Source of the DNA: Moraxella atlantae NBRC 14588
GTDB taxonomy: Bacteria > Pseudomonadota > Gammaproteobacteria > Pseudomonadales > Moraxellaceae
Assembly: GCF_001591265.1 (NCBI RefSeq)
Contig: NZ_BCUL01000001.1
Location: forward strand, 284,465 to 348,464
DNA: 64,000 nt
Direction: 5' to 3'
Shown here: piece by piece, positions 10,801 through 18,978 of the stretch
Numbering within the stretch: the stretch's first letter is position 1
Layout of the letters: each line of letters opens with the position of its first letter
Notes under the pieces: generated by a model
Told to the model about the DNA's origin: nothing
Seen by the model: only the letters and a program-made list of their open reading frames with translations
The model's database searches: none
Position numbers and translations under genes: made by a program

Positions 10801-12628
10801 CTTGTGCTTGGCGAATGGTACGCAAAGTGCCATTGGCTTGCAGCGTGCCTGTTAAATTTTGTAAAGGTACGCTGTCAATGACGCGCTTGGCATTGAGCTG
10901 ATTGGTGGTGGCGTTGATTTGCCATGCCAGTGGCTGCCCTGCCCGCGCCAAGGTAATTGCGCCTGTGCCATCAAGCTTGCCTGCGTCACCTTGGTAGTTT
11001 AGCTGGGCGATATCGATATGCTCGTTGCGTTTTTTGACCGCAAATTGATAATCACCTGCTGGCGCGATGTTGAGCTTAACGATTTGTGCGTTGCCCTGCG
11101 CAGACAGCGTATTGCCGTCTAGGTAATTGACCTGTGCGCGCCCACTGGGGCTGTTAAAATCGCCGATATTGGGCAGGTCACGGCGAATAACATTGCGCCA
11201 ATTGGCATCAATCACGTATGGCTGCGGCTGCGCTGATTTGGGCTTGACGGCTTGCTCAATCTTGGCGTTGATCTGCTCGCCATCGTCCTGCTGTAGGCTA
11301 AGCTGATAATGCTGTGGTTGATTGTCAGTTGCGGCATCGAAATTAAAAAACAGCTTACCCGTCAAAGTGCGCGGTGCGTATGGCGCAACCGATTCGGGCA
11401 ACAGTTTGCGAATGGTAAAGCCTTGCCCGCTGCTGATGAGACTGATGTGGGTGCGGTCTTGCCAATTAACCGTGCCTTTACTGACCAGCTCACCTTCGGC
11501 AAGCTGCATATGTAGCCGCTCGATATCAAGCTGTTTGTTTGCAATGCGCCCTGTGCCCGTATAGCGCCCGTTGGGAATGTCTTTGGCGGTCAAATGGGTG
11601 TCAAGTTTTAGCCGAATATCACTGGTGATACCCGATGCGATCAGTGTGCCGTTTTTGAGGCGAATATTTTGTGATTTGGCATACGGCAACAGCGCGTCCT
11701 GCCATTGCAATTTGGCATCAAACGGCGCGTGGTCTTCCATCGGGTGGGCGCGTAGATGCCCCGTGACATCGGCGTTGTTGTAGCGGCTTTGGATATCCGC
11801 CGACAAATCCTTTAGGCTGCCTGTGACCTTGGTGTGCAAGGTGTCAAAATAGGCTTTACTTAATGCATTGACCACCAAGTCGCCGTGCGCATTGATGGGA
11901 TAATCGCCGCTAAAATTCATACCGCCTTGCAAATTGGCAATTGACAGCAGCGCGTTGTAGGCAAACGCACCGCTTTCCACCGTCATTTGCGTACCTTGCC
12001 ACGTGAAGTTTTTGACCTTGGCTTGTTTAAAATCCATCGGCTCGCGCGTGACTTGCTGATAACGCACCAAATCGGCAGTGGTATCGTCCAAAATCACGTT
12101 CATTGTCAAATTGACTGTCGGATAGCTAAACGGCTGATTATTCGGCGGTTTTAGGTTGGTTATTTTGAGCGTGCCTATATGAGCTTCACGCAAATGCACG
12201 TTTTTATGCAAAAGCAGCGCGCGCCAACCGACTTTGATGTAGGCTTTATCGGCATCAATCTGGATATTGCTCTTGGGCGGGCTGGCAGGGATATGTAGGT
12301 CATAAATCCACAGCCCATCGCGTAGGTTGCCCTCGCCTGTCTTAAGGCGAATACCCGTGCGGTCAGCAACGGTTTGAATGATCAAGCGCGTGCCCCACGG
12401 CGTGCCGACCACATAATAACCTGCCGCCACCAACACCAACAGCACGACCGCCAACCAAAACACCACCCGTCCGATCAATGACAGCGGATACCATGCGCGC
12501 AGCCAGTTGGATTTTTTGGTTGAACTGGCAGGTGTGTCGGTTTTTTCTGCTGTCATCGGCTCAACGTTGTTACCGTCGTGCGTCTTGGCGTGGTCTTTGG
12601 GGTCTGTCGGGGGCGTGTGTTCGGTCAT
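7892..12628 (-). CDS. tamB: Translocation and assembly module subunit TamB (inner-membrane-anchored, DUF490)
   Basis: 1578 residues, longer than E. coli TamB (1259). It has a soluble 50-residue acidic start, one hydrophobic segment at about 54-75 ('VVFWLAVVLLVLVAAGYYVV') that anchors it in the inner membrane, and then a very long beta-repetitive periplasmic body typical of AsmA/TamB bridge proteins. The C terminus, from about residue 1250, is the DUF490/TamB domain that docks with TamA, ending in barrel-like strands ('YVEAKAATNNSVDLIYNW'). Such proteins span the periplasm and are implicated in phospholipid transport and outer-membrane protein assembly. tamA lies 46 bases upstream on the same strand, as expected for the partner pair. 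Confidence 0.93.
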   Translation of the reverse strand: MTEHTPPTDPKDHAKTHDGNNVEPMTAEKTDTPASSTKKSNWLRAWYPLSLIGRVVFWLAVVLLVLVAAGYYVVGTPWGTRLIIQTVADRTGIRLKTGEGNLRDGLWIYDLHIPASPPKSNIQIDADKAYIKVGWRALLLHKNVHLREAHIGTLKITNLKPPNNQPFSYPTVNLTMNVILDDTTADLVRYQQVTREPMDFKQAKVKNFTWQGTQMTVESGAFAYNALLSIANLQGGMNFSGDYPINAHGDLVVNALSKAYFDTLHTKVTGSLKDLSADIQSRYNNADVTGHLRAHPMEDHAPFDAKLQWQDALLPYAKSQNIRLKNGTLIASGITSDIRLKLDTHLTAKDIPNGRYTGTGRIANKQLDIERLHMQLAEGELVSKGTVNWQDRTHISLISSGQGFTIRKLLPESVAPYAPRTLTGKLFFNFDAATDNQPQHYQLSLQQDDGEQINAKIEQAVKPKSAQPQPYVIDANWRNVIRRDLPNIGDFNSPSGRAQVNYLDGNTLSAQGNAQIVKLNIAPAGDYQFAVKKRNEHIDIAQLNYQGDAGKLDGTGAITLARAGQPLAWQINATTNQLNAKRVIDSVPLQNLTGTLQANGTLRTIRQAQGARLSQHDIHIGRVNMAGDLLGAQNSKKHLVLAGAGQVKVDLAENRGKNDLEYLAVKFDGNLNAPNVPQGALNIDIAGTTKQIQINRFEHQGKDGGISARGKLDLTQGIGWQLTADMNRFDASYFVPHLPSQITGKINTDGFWRKDAQFVHISDMNLSGKLKNKPLTASGQLTARLHLPSDSKKFADTFKTGNSEQIANQTRRMVEQLNANNVQVQWGNNRLTANGDQNQLNAQVDVSTLHELVPSLKGQLKGSVIATQTAAQTMPNVLVDLVGRGIALPNFAVSDAKLVGKLVNLAKSPSQLQLDARGINIANQPLRALQLQFNGTQASHNISFKVDSTRGQAQGLLKGQVDLDKKQWSGALGNAQIGSRYATLQQMQPAQMVLDWQKPRIELAAHCWQMVGKNGYLCFKNNLTASREQGQVNLAIQQIDSQALSVFMPKDIAWSGTLNGSALVNWQRGQHPTVNASLYSDNGVIGTSPQTPEDEATTIAYDRVSVIARSTAEGLKLRGDLKTSGSGGVGYLDATINPYQANKPIAGTLVFQDVNLAIFKPFFPSFERLTGNGLVAGKISGTLNQPKFVGDIEAQDAGLAITGVPMKFSNINLLAHIDGSRANLDGQFKAGEGTGNITGLIDWQKQLQAHIKLQGKNLSVSQPPTLAAQINPTFDVVVRPSQRYVNIVGAIDVPRAIIQMPEQSANVVNKSPDVNVIDRRLAAQVDEVLRVTQPWSINADIGVDLGNRVIFRGFGTSLPLAGALHLTQRGQGSMKAQGVVQVAKRSRADIFGQSLTINFAQVRFNGEVKNPGLNIEAVKTVQGTQVGVKVRGTASKPEITVFNDGGLTEQQAMNALVTGSINNTTGQNTTNQEFVNRVNNALAAAGLSYGLSSTRGLTNQIGRAFGLQSLTLDAVGTSSDTEVGLIGYITPDLYIRYGVGVFNANTALSMRYQLTRRLYVEAKAATNNSVDLIYNWRY

Positions 12629-12674
12629 GGCACTATCATGCTAAGTATCAGTTACAACATACAACAAGCCGACA

Positions 12675-15600
12675 TCACAGCGGTGAGCCGATAAAAAAGT
12701 GTACTTTAAAGCCATCGTTGTCGCTCGTCAAGCCATGCGCGACATCAAGGCGCACAGGCCCAATCGGCGATGCCCAGCGAATACCCGTACCAACGCTGAC
12801 TTTGGTTGAGTTGTTCTCATCGCCTTTGATATCATAGGCGTTACCAAAATCGGTGAACACGGCAGCGCGCAGCCCATCACGAAATTGATAGTTGTACTCA
12901 AACGAACCCACCGCCAGCGCGTCACCGCCGATTAAAAATTTATCGTTTTTATAACGCGGACCTAGGCTGTCGTTGCTATAGCCGCGGATGCTTTGGTCAC
13001 CGCCTGCAAAAAAGCGCAGCCGATACGGCACTTGATAAAAATCATCGCTATAAATATAACCCAAATCGGCACGTGCCAACACTTGATGTTTGAAATTCGC
13101 GCCAAAGGTATAAATCCCTGCCAAGCCTGCGCGCGCAATGACAAACGAAGTATCTGATAACACGTCTTTGACCGCGCCTTCGATGGAATAGCGCTGGCTG
13201 TAGCCTTTGGTGGGATTGAGCGAGTTGTTGGTGATAACGCGCGAAATACCATAGCCAAATAACAACGCTTGTTGGTTGGCATCCGATGACGTGTTGTTAA
13301 ACGGCGGCGGTAATTCCTCAATGTCATACACGCCGTCATTGAGGTTGAGCTTATCCATACGATAGCGCAATGAATAGGTACGATTCCAGCCTGTTTCGCG
13401 GCGTACGTTGCGGGCGATATTGGCATACACCGAATCAGTCTCAAAGCTATCGCTAAAATCATCGTCTTTTTTGTGCTGATAACCGATGGACGCGGTCAGC
13501 TTGTCATTGATCGGGTGCTTGTATGGATGACTGGCGGTGACTTCAAGCAGTTGGTCTTTTTTTGACAGCGATGTGTTGATCCCTGCTTGCAAGCCATTGC
13601 GATTGACCAAGTTGTTATTGACCTTGCCCACAAGGCGCACGCCAACGTCGGTTTCATAACCGATACCAACTTGCGCTTCATGCGGCTTGTTGGCATCTAG
13701 CACCACATACGTTGGCACGCGCTTGTCGGTATACACTTGCTCAGGGGTGGACTTGGCGATGATATCTTGCTGACTGGCTTGGGCAAGGCGCGTTGGCGTA
13801 TCGTCGCGGTCAATTTTTTTGGCAATTTTGCTGATGGTATTGGCGATGGTTGCCAATGGCCCCCAACCTGTACGTTCATCGGCAGCCAGTTGGATGTCCT
13901 CGGGGGCGTTGAGCAGGTTTTGCGCTTTGTTTGAAATCGCGTTTAGCCGCTCACGCAACGTGTCATCTTGGCTAAATTGTAGTGGTGCATAATCCTCAGG
14001 ATTTTGTACACGCGTCTCAGGCGTGGTGGTTTGGGCAGTGGGGTCGGCGTTTGGATCAGGATTTTGCGGCTTGTCAAACGCCAAATCGGCATTGCCTGCG
14101 TCATCGGGCGGTAGCACCACATCGACATCCACGCCATTAAAATAGCGCGTTGCGGTCAGATTATTGCTAAATGCGGTAACAAACGGCTGATAGTACGGAT
14201 CACCCGACTGGTATGTCATCAACTGATCCAGCAGCTTGGGCGAAATTGGCATTTTGTCGGGATTGTCGGTCAAATTGCCGTCTTTGTCGATGCTATACAC
14301 CTTGATGTCGCCAAACTGATAACGCGATTGGGTGTCATAAATCAAGTCAATATCGGCGGTATTGTCAGGCAAAATCACGTCGGCAGAGTGACTGAGCCAA
14401 CGCGCATCAAAAAACCCATTGGTACGCGCCACGTTTTGGATGGTGGCTTTGGCCTGCTCATACACGCCATGATTGAGCACATCGCCAACTTTAGGCGCAA
14501 TTTCTTGCTCGATTGCCTCATACACAGGTAGCGCATTATCGCCCTCGCCGCCTTCGCCACGGATATCAACAAAGCGCGATTTGACGATGACAGGCTCACC
14601 AACTTGGCTGACGATTACCTCAATATAGTCATCTGCTAATTGGCGAAACGCTACTTTGGTGTCATAATATCCGACCGCTTGCGCGGCATCGGTGACAATT
14701 TGGCGCAGCCGCCCTGCACTGGCAGGAAAATCCTCAACCGACTCGGCGGTGATGCGCTCTAATGCCGCTTTGATGTTTTTGGCAGGCTCTTGTTCGGGAT
14801 CAGCGTTGGTGATTTTGGCTTCTAGATAGGTCACACCTGGATCACGGCGCAATACACGATTGACCAGCTGTTTGAACGGATTTTTTTTGCGGCGCACATG
14901 CATAGGTTGGGCAGTGGCAGCTTTCGGTGCGGCGGCTTGCTGCTGATAGGCAGGCAAATAGTCATCGGGATTGATGGTATCATTCACTCTGATGTCTGTT
15001 ATTTGATCGGGGGCTTGGTTCGCCGCTTGCTGCGTGGTTTGGGTTTGATTGGCAAGGTTTTGTGTTTCGCTAACAACAGGGGCGTTGTCGGTGGTTTGGG
15101 TCGCGCCTGCGGTGATGTTTTGATTGAGCTCGCCTGCTACGTTAGCAGCAGCCTGTGCTTGCTGCACGTTTGAAGGCTGGGCGTTTGAAGACTGCGCCGT
15201 GCTGGATGTTGGGCTGCGGTTGATTTGCGCTTGTACTTGGTTGTGCGCTTGTTTGACTTGTTGGGCAGGTACGGTGGCAATTGGTTGATTGCCGATATCG
15301 CGGCTAGGATCATAGCCAATGCTTGGTCGGCTTTGTTTTAAACTAGCAACAGGCTGATTAAAGTTATCAAAATCGCCCAGTGGTTGGTTTTTTAGCTGAT
15401 TTAAAATGCCTTGCGGTGTGGTGGCAGGCACAAATTGGCTGGTCGGCAAAAAATCGTTGGACGAATTGACAGCTGCCTCGGTACTGTCTTGCATGGTATT
15501 GGCTTGCGCGACCTCGGGGATGATGTCGCTTAAGTCTTTGAGCGGTGAAGCTTGATTGACATCCGTTTGGCTGGTTTTGGTTGATTGGGTGGTATGATCG

Positions 15601-15713
15601 GCGGTTGCCGCGTGGGTGGTCATCGGCAAGGCTGCCAAGGGCAACAACACGCACGGCGCGACAGTTTTGGCAGCAGGAATACAAACAGGGCGGTACCAAC
15701 GGTTTTTTTTCAT
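12675..15713 (-). CDS. tamA: Translocation and assembly module outer-membrane subunit TamA (Omp85 family), extended form
   Basis: About 1012 residues against 577 in E. coli TamA. The layout is a signal peptide (about 1-36, cut after 'MTTHA'), roughly 240 residues of Gln/Asn/Thr/Ala-rich low-complexity sequence, POTRA-type repeats (about 285-530), a further Asp/Pro/Gln-rich stretch of about 130 residues, the strand 'VPTYVVLDANKPHEAQ' that closes the last POTRA, and a 16-strand Omp85 barrel containing the FAGGDQSIRGY motif. It ends in 'VHFFIGSPL', the Omp85 terminal strand. Start: ATG at 15713 with AGGA 9 bases upstream; a TTG precedes it. It is the outer-membrane partner of TamB. The long linkers are the odd feature. 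Confidence 0.92.
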   Translation of the reverse strand: MKKNRWYRPVCIPAAKTVAPCVLLPLAALPMTTHAATADHTTQSTKTSQTDVNQASPLKDLSDIIPEVAQANTMQDSTEAAVNSSNDFLPTSQFVPATTPQGILNQLKNQPLGDFDNFNQPVASLKQSRPSIGYDPSRDIGNQPIATVPAQQVKQAHNQVQAQINRSPTSSTAQSSNAQPSNVQQAQAAANVAGELNQNITAGATQTTDNAPVVSETQNLANQTQTTQQAANQAPDQITDIRVNDTINPDDYLPAYQQQAAAPKAATAQPMHVRRKKNPFKQLVNRVLRRDPGVTYLEAKITNADPEQEPAKNIKAALERITAESVEDFPASAGRLRQIVTDAAQAVGYYDTKVAFRQLADDYIEVIVSQVGEPVIVKSRFVDIRGEGGEGDNALPVYEAIEQEIAPKVGDVLNHGVYEQAKATIQNVARTNGFFDARWLSHSADVILPDNTADIDLIYDTQSRYQFGDIKVYSIDKDGNLTDNPDKMPISPKLLDQLMTYQSGDPYYQPFVTAFSNNLTATRYFNGVDVDVVLPPDDAGNADLAFDKPQNPDPNADPTAQTTTPETRVQNPEDYAPLQFSQDDTLRERLNAISNKAQNLLNAPEDIQLAADERTGWGPLATIANTISKIAKKIDRDDTPTRLAQASQQDIIAKSTPEQVYTDKRVPTYVVLDANKPHEAQVGIGYETDVGVRLVGKVNNNLVNRNGLQAGINTSLSKKDQLLEVTASHPYKHPINDKLTASIGYQHKKDDDFSDSFETDSVYANIARNVRRETGWNRTYSLRYRMDKLNLNDGVYDIEELPPPFNNTSSDANQQALLFGYGISRVITNNSLNPTKGYSQRYSIEGAVKDVLSDTSFVIARAGLAGIYTFGANFKHQVLARADLGYIYSDDFYQVPYRLRFFAGGDQSIRGYSNDSLGPRYKNDKFLIGGDALAVGSFEYNYQFRDGLRAAVFTDFGNAYDIKGDENNSTKVSVGTGIRWASPIGPVRLDVAHGLTSDNDGFKVHFFIGSPL

Positions 15714-15792
15714 CAAGCATTCCTAGCCTGTTCATTCACTGCATTGTTTGTAGCAAGCGTGGCGTAACGGTTTCATAGCAAAAACAGCGTCA

Positions 15793-15821
15793 ATTGTAGC
15801 ATATTCTATTTTGTTGCCCAA
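15793..15821 (-). promoter_or_regulatory. Candidate promoter for tamA-tamB-cysS
   Basis: On the minus strand TTGGGC (15821-15816) and TACAAT (15798-15793) are 17 bases apart, and the -10 is preceded by TGC, an extended -10. It lies about 80 bases before the tamA start codon. Confidence 0.5.
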
Positions 15822-16067
15822 TGCCTTACCAAAATTTTTGTAATTAAATCACAGCATCGATGATGTTTATTTAATTTGCTAAATAGCGCGGCTGGTGGCT
15901 TGATGGTGTGCGGTTTGTATTGATAGGTTTATCTTATATGCCACGCTATAAATTCGCCCATTTTCAGCCAAAGTTTGCTAAGATAACGCTTTGATTTACG
16001 CGCGCTTTTACCATGTATAGTGCGTATGTTTTCAACGTTTTTTCATTTATCTTCCGTTGCTGTAAAA
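15822..16067. other. Gene-free spacer upstream of tamA, left flank of the IS element
   Basis: AT-rich, no believable reading frame; the short minus-strand frame at 15964-16161 runs into the IS end and is not credited. No RNA gene is recognised. The IS left end begins at the hairpin at 16068. Confidence 0.5.
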
Positions 16068-16087
16068 CCACCGACTTCAGGCGGTGG
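16068..16087 (+). repeat. IS left-end hairpin
   Basis: Stem CCACCG and CGGTGG of 6 base pairs with an 8-base loop. It pairs in style with the right-end hairpin at 17304-17325. Confidence 0.7.
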
Positions 16088-16151
16088 ATATAAGGCAACT
16101 CTGTAGCTATGCTTACACACGATAAGATACTAAATATGTTAAAATAAACCC

Positions 16152-17317
16152 ATGAAAACACTCAAGCTACGCATACGAGACAAACACATAACGAAGCTTA
16201 ACCGCCTAAGCGGTTCGGTCAATTTTGTGTGGAACTACGTCAATGACTTGAGCTATAAGCACCTACAAAAAACAGGCAAATTCTTTAGTGCCTATGACCT
16301 AAACGAATATACCAAAGGTAGCGGTGAATTCCTTGGCTTACACTCGCAAACCATCCAAGCCATCAACGAAACCCATGCCAAATCGCGTCGCCAATGCAAA
16401 AAAGCCAAACTATCATGGCGAACCAACAACCCAAACTCAAAACGTCAATCACTCGGTTGGCTACCATTTAAACAATCCGCTATTAAGCACATTGCCACCC
16501 ACCAAACGAATAAAAAAGGCTTAAAATCGACGTTACAATTAAGCCTAGCCAAAGGGCAAAAGCTACTGATAGACGTATGGGACAGCTACAACCTTAGCCT
16601 ATACCAAATCAACACACTAGAAATCGTCCAAGACAGCCGTAACCGATGGTATGCCTGTATCACCGTCAAAGAATATCCTAAAACCCAATGCGGAGCAGGT
16701 AGTGTCGGTATTGACTTAGGGCTTAAAGACAGTGCCACCACCTCAAAAGGTGATAAACTGCAAATCAAACAGACCCAAGCATGGGCTAAAAAATTAGCTA
16801 TCGCCCAACGAGCAAAAAACAAACAGCGTGTTAAGGCAATCCATGCCAAAATCAAAAATACACGCCAAGACCTCATCCACAAATTCACCACCCGATTAGT
16901 CAAAGATAACGCGCTAATCGTGGTTGGTGACGTTAAAACCACCCAATTTAACAGCAAAAAAGGCAAACTAGCCAAATCGGTTTACGATGCAGGTTGGTTT
17001 GAATTCAAACGACAACTGACCTACAAGTGCCAGAACGCAGGTTGCCGTTTTGAAATCGTAAATGAACGATACACTACCCAAACTTGTTCGTGTTGCGGTC
17101 AAATTGACCGCAATAGTCCGAAAGGTAGCGCAGGTTTGCGAATAAGAGATGAGAACGGATAAGCAAAGCACTGCTTTGCCCGTTCGCAAGACAAGAGCTA
17201 TGCTCGCAGTAGACTTGTGCGAAGTGTGGCACACGGCATGATAGAGATATTAACGCCAGTCGGAACATTCTTGCGGTCGGGCTTGACCGTCTAGGAGCGG
17301 GAATCCCCTCACTTTAG
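16152..17317 (+). pseudogene. tnpB: TnpB RNA-guided nuclease homologue, disrupted
   Basis: From the ATG at 16152 the frame gives 336 residues of TnpB: an N-terminal helical region, the RuvC-I motif GIDLGLKD (Asp at about 188) and the first zinc-finger pair TCSCCG, then stops at 17160-17162. The rest of the gene is found downstream from 17213: 'TCAKCGTRHDRDINAS' and 'LAVGLDRLGAGIPSL' with a TAG at 17315-17317. This supplies the second zinc pair and the RuvC-III Asp. The two parts are separated by about 63 bases of hairpin-rich DNA, so the product lacks the last catalytic residue and half its zinc finger. The usual RuvC-II 'ENL' is VVGDV here. Confidence 0.85.
17150..17212. repeat. Hairpin-rich insert inside tnpB
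   Basis: About 63 bases that interrupt tnpB between its zinc-knuckle codons. It contains a perfect hairpin GCAAAGCA / TGCTTTGC (17163-17170, 17172-17179, one-base loop) flanked by GAACGG (17153-17158) and CCGTTC (17180-17185), plus a small GAGC/GCTC hairpin (17195-17198, 17202-17205). Its right part also pairs with adjacent tnpB sequence (TTCGC and ACAAG with CTTGTGCGAA). The boundaries are inferred from where TnpB homology stops and resumes. It resembles a small palindromic interspersed repeat; its family is unknown to me. Confidence 0.6.
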
Positions 17318-17325
17318 GGAGGGGA
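17304..17325 (+). repeat. IS right-end hairpin
   Basis: Stem TCCCCTC/GAGGGGA with loop ACTTTAGG, overlapping the tnpB stop codon region. In TnpB elements the right end also encodes the omega RNA. Confidence 0.7.
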
Positions 17326-17367
17326 GGAAGTCAATTAAATCAATCACGATTTTAGCGAACAATAACA

Positions 17368-18759
17368 ATGCCAACGTCGATCAATTCTAGCAACCAATCG
17401 TCTGATTCTACCGCCAATAGCAGTCAGTTTGCGCTATTTAGCAAGCGCCGTTTTACACCGATGTTTATCACCCAGTTTTTGGGCGCGTTTAATGATAATT
17501 TGTTTAAGCAAGGGCTGATTTTGGTCTTGACCTTTGTTGCGGCAAGCAAGTTGGGTGTCAGCTTAAGTCTGCTCAATAACCTTGCGGCGATGTTGTTTGT
17601 GTTGCCGTTTTTTATGTTTTCTGCGCTGGCAGGGCAACTGGCGGATAAATACGACAAGGCAAAACTTACGCGTCTGATTAAGCTGTTAGAGATTATCATT
17701 ATGGCGTTGGCAGCGGTGGGGTTTGTGTTTGAATTGTATTGGCTGCTGTTTATCGCGCTGTTTTTGATGGGTACGCATTCGACATTTTTTGGTCCGATTA
17801 AATACGCTTATTTGCCGCAAGCCATGCAGCCTGATGAGCTGGTCGGCGCAAATGGACTGTTTCAGATGGGTACGTCATTGGCGATTTTGACGGGTATGAT
17901 TGCAGCAGGTATTTTGACCCAACAAACACATATGATGTGGTGGCTATCAGGCTTTGTGTTGGCAGTGGCTTGCTTAGGCTATTTGGCAGCGCGTTTTATC
18001 CCATCTCTGCCCGCACCTGAGCCCAATTTGGCTGTAGATTGGAACATCGCGCGTACCAGTTGGCAAACAATTGTGTATTTATACCGCTTGCCGATCATGT
18101 GGTTTACTATTATGGGCAACAGTTGGTTTTGGTTTTATGGTGCGACGTTTTTGACGCAAGTGCCTGAGTTTAGCAAGACCTTGCTGCACGGCGATGAGAG
18201 CGTGATTATTTTTATGCTGATGCTGTTTTCGGTGGGTACGGCAACAGGTTCACTGCTGTGTAAGCGTTTGACTAAAAACCAAGTTAGTCTCAAGTTGCTA
18301 CCATTTGGCATGGCAGGTTTGTCGATTTTTGCCATTGATTTGTATTTTGCGCTGTCAGGTTTGGTGATTAACGCGCCTGTTGATGTCACGTTTGGTATTC
18401 GCCAATTGTGGCAGGTGGCAGGTGTGTGGCGCGTGTTTGTTGATTTGTTTTTGCTTGGGTTTGCAGGCGGTATTTATATTGTGCCGCTGTATGCCTTTAT
18501 GCAGGCGTATTCACCCGATAGCCACCGCGCGCGCGTGATTGGCGCGAACAACATTTTTAACGCGCTGTTTATGGTTGGCTCGGCGATTTTTGCAATTATT
18601 TGCTTAACGGTTATTCAAATGCCGCTGCCGATGTTGTTTGCGGTGGTGGGGGTCATCAATATTGTGGTGGGTGGCTGGGCGTATGTAAACCTAAAGCGTG
18701 AGCAAAAAAATCTGCCCCCACAGGCGCAAAATCAAAATATTGATCATGCCCGCACGTGA
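17368..18759 (+). CDS. MFS transporter, LplT (lysophospholipid transporter)-like
   Basis: 463 residues, about 12 hydrophobic segments. The first membrane region 'FITQFLGAFNDNLFKQGLIL' and 'STFFGPIKYAYLPQ' are characteristic of LplT and of the MFS half of fused Aas-type proteins. Those move lysophospholipids across the inner membrane for reacylation. No acyltransferase/acyl-ACP synthetase partner is fused or adjacent, so the substrate is inferred from the family only. It has about 30 polar residues before the first membrane segment. The ATG at 17368 has only a weak ribosome-binding site. The IS right end lies about 40 bases upstream, so the native promoter may have been separated from the gene. 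A rho-independent terminator follows. Confidence 0.75.
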   Translation: MPTSINSSNQSSDSTANSSQFALFSKRRFTPMFITQFLGAFNDNLFKQGLILVLTFVAASKLGVSLSLLNNLAAMLFVLPFFMFSALAGQLADKYDKAKLTRLIKLLEIIIMALAAVGFVFELYWLLFIALFLMGTHSTFFGPIKYAYLPQAMQPDELVGANGLFQMGTSLAILTGMIAAGILTQQTHMMWWLSGFVLAVACLGYLAARFIPSLPAPEPNLAVDWNIARTSWQTIVYLYRLPIMWFTIMGNSWFWFYGATFLTQVPEFSKTLLHGDESVIIFMLMLFSVGTATGSLLCKRLTKNQVSLKLLPFGMAGLSIFAIDLYFALSGLVINAPVDVTFGIRQLWQVAGVWRVFVDLFLLGFAGGIYIVPLYAFMQAYSPDSHRARVIGANNIFNALFMVGSAIFAIICLTVIQMPLPMLFAVVGVINIVVGGWAYVNLKREQKNLPPQAQNQNIDHART

Positions 18760-18777
18760 GTCTATTTTGATGCGATC

Positions 18778-18807
18778 AAAGCCAGTTTAACCATACTGGC
18801 TTTTTTT
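18778..18807 (+). terminator. Rho-independent terminator after the LplT-like gene
   Basis: AAGCCAGT (18779-18786) pairs with ACTGGCTT (18795-18802) and runs into a seven-T tract, about 20 bases after the stop codon. Confidence 0.85.
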
Positions 18808-18876
18808 GGCTGCGGTGGTGCAAGTGGATAGACAAGATTTTTAAACGCTTTAGCGGATAAGTGTCTAAAACGCATT

Positions 18877-18904
18877 AAAAAAGCCCACTTGGGTAAGTGA
18901 GCTT
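18877..18904 (-). terminator. Rho-independent terminator for the nitroreductase/pab run
   Basis: Read on the minus strand, AAGCTCACTT pairs with AAGTGGGCTT (one G-T wobble) and is followed by a T tract (the A run at 18877-18882). It lies about 75 bases beyond the nitroreductase stop codon. Confidence 0.75.
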
Positions 18905-18978
18905 GATTTTAGAAATTGGCTGGACAATTGGGGCAAAAAATCTCGAATGGTCTTTTATGTTTTGGTTTTAACGCCTTG

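Larger units (their letters stand above)
16068..17325 (+). mobile_element. IS200/IS605-type element carrying only tnpB (tnpA absent), tnpB broken
   Basis: The element is bounded by two hairpins with near-identical loops. The left one has stem CCACCG/CGGTGG at 16068-16073 and 16082-16087 with loop ACTTCAGG. The right one has stem TCCCCTC/GAGGGGA at 17304-17310 and 17319-17325 with loop ACTTTAGG. Subterminal hairpins instead of inverted repeats are the hallmark of IS200/IS605 elements, whose single-stranded transposition is done by a Y1 TnpA; none is present, so mobility would need TnpA in trans. The exact tips are probably some bases outside these hairpins. It sits between the tamA promoter region and the MFS gene at 17368. 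Confidence 0.75.

Noticed and set aside
15964..16161. 65-codon minus-strand frame upstream of the IS
   Set aside because: It crosses the IS left-end hairpin, has no similarity or ribosome-binding support, and is best seen as chance.
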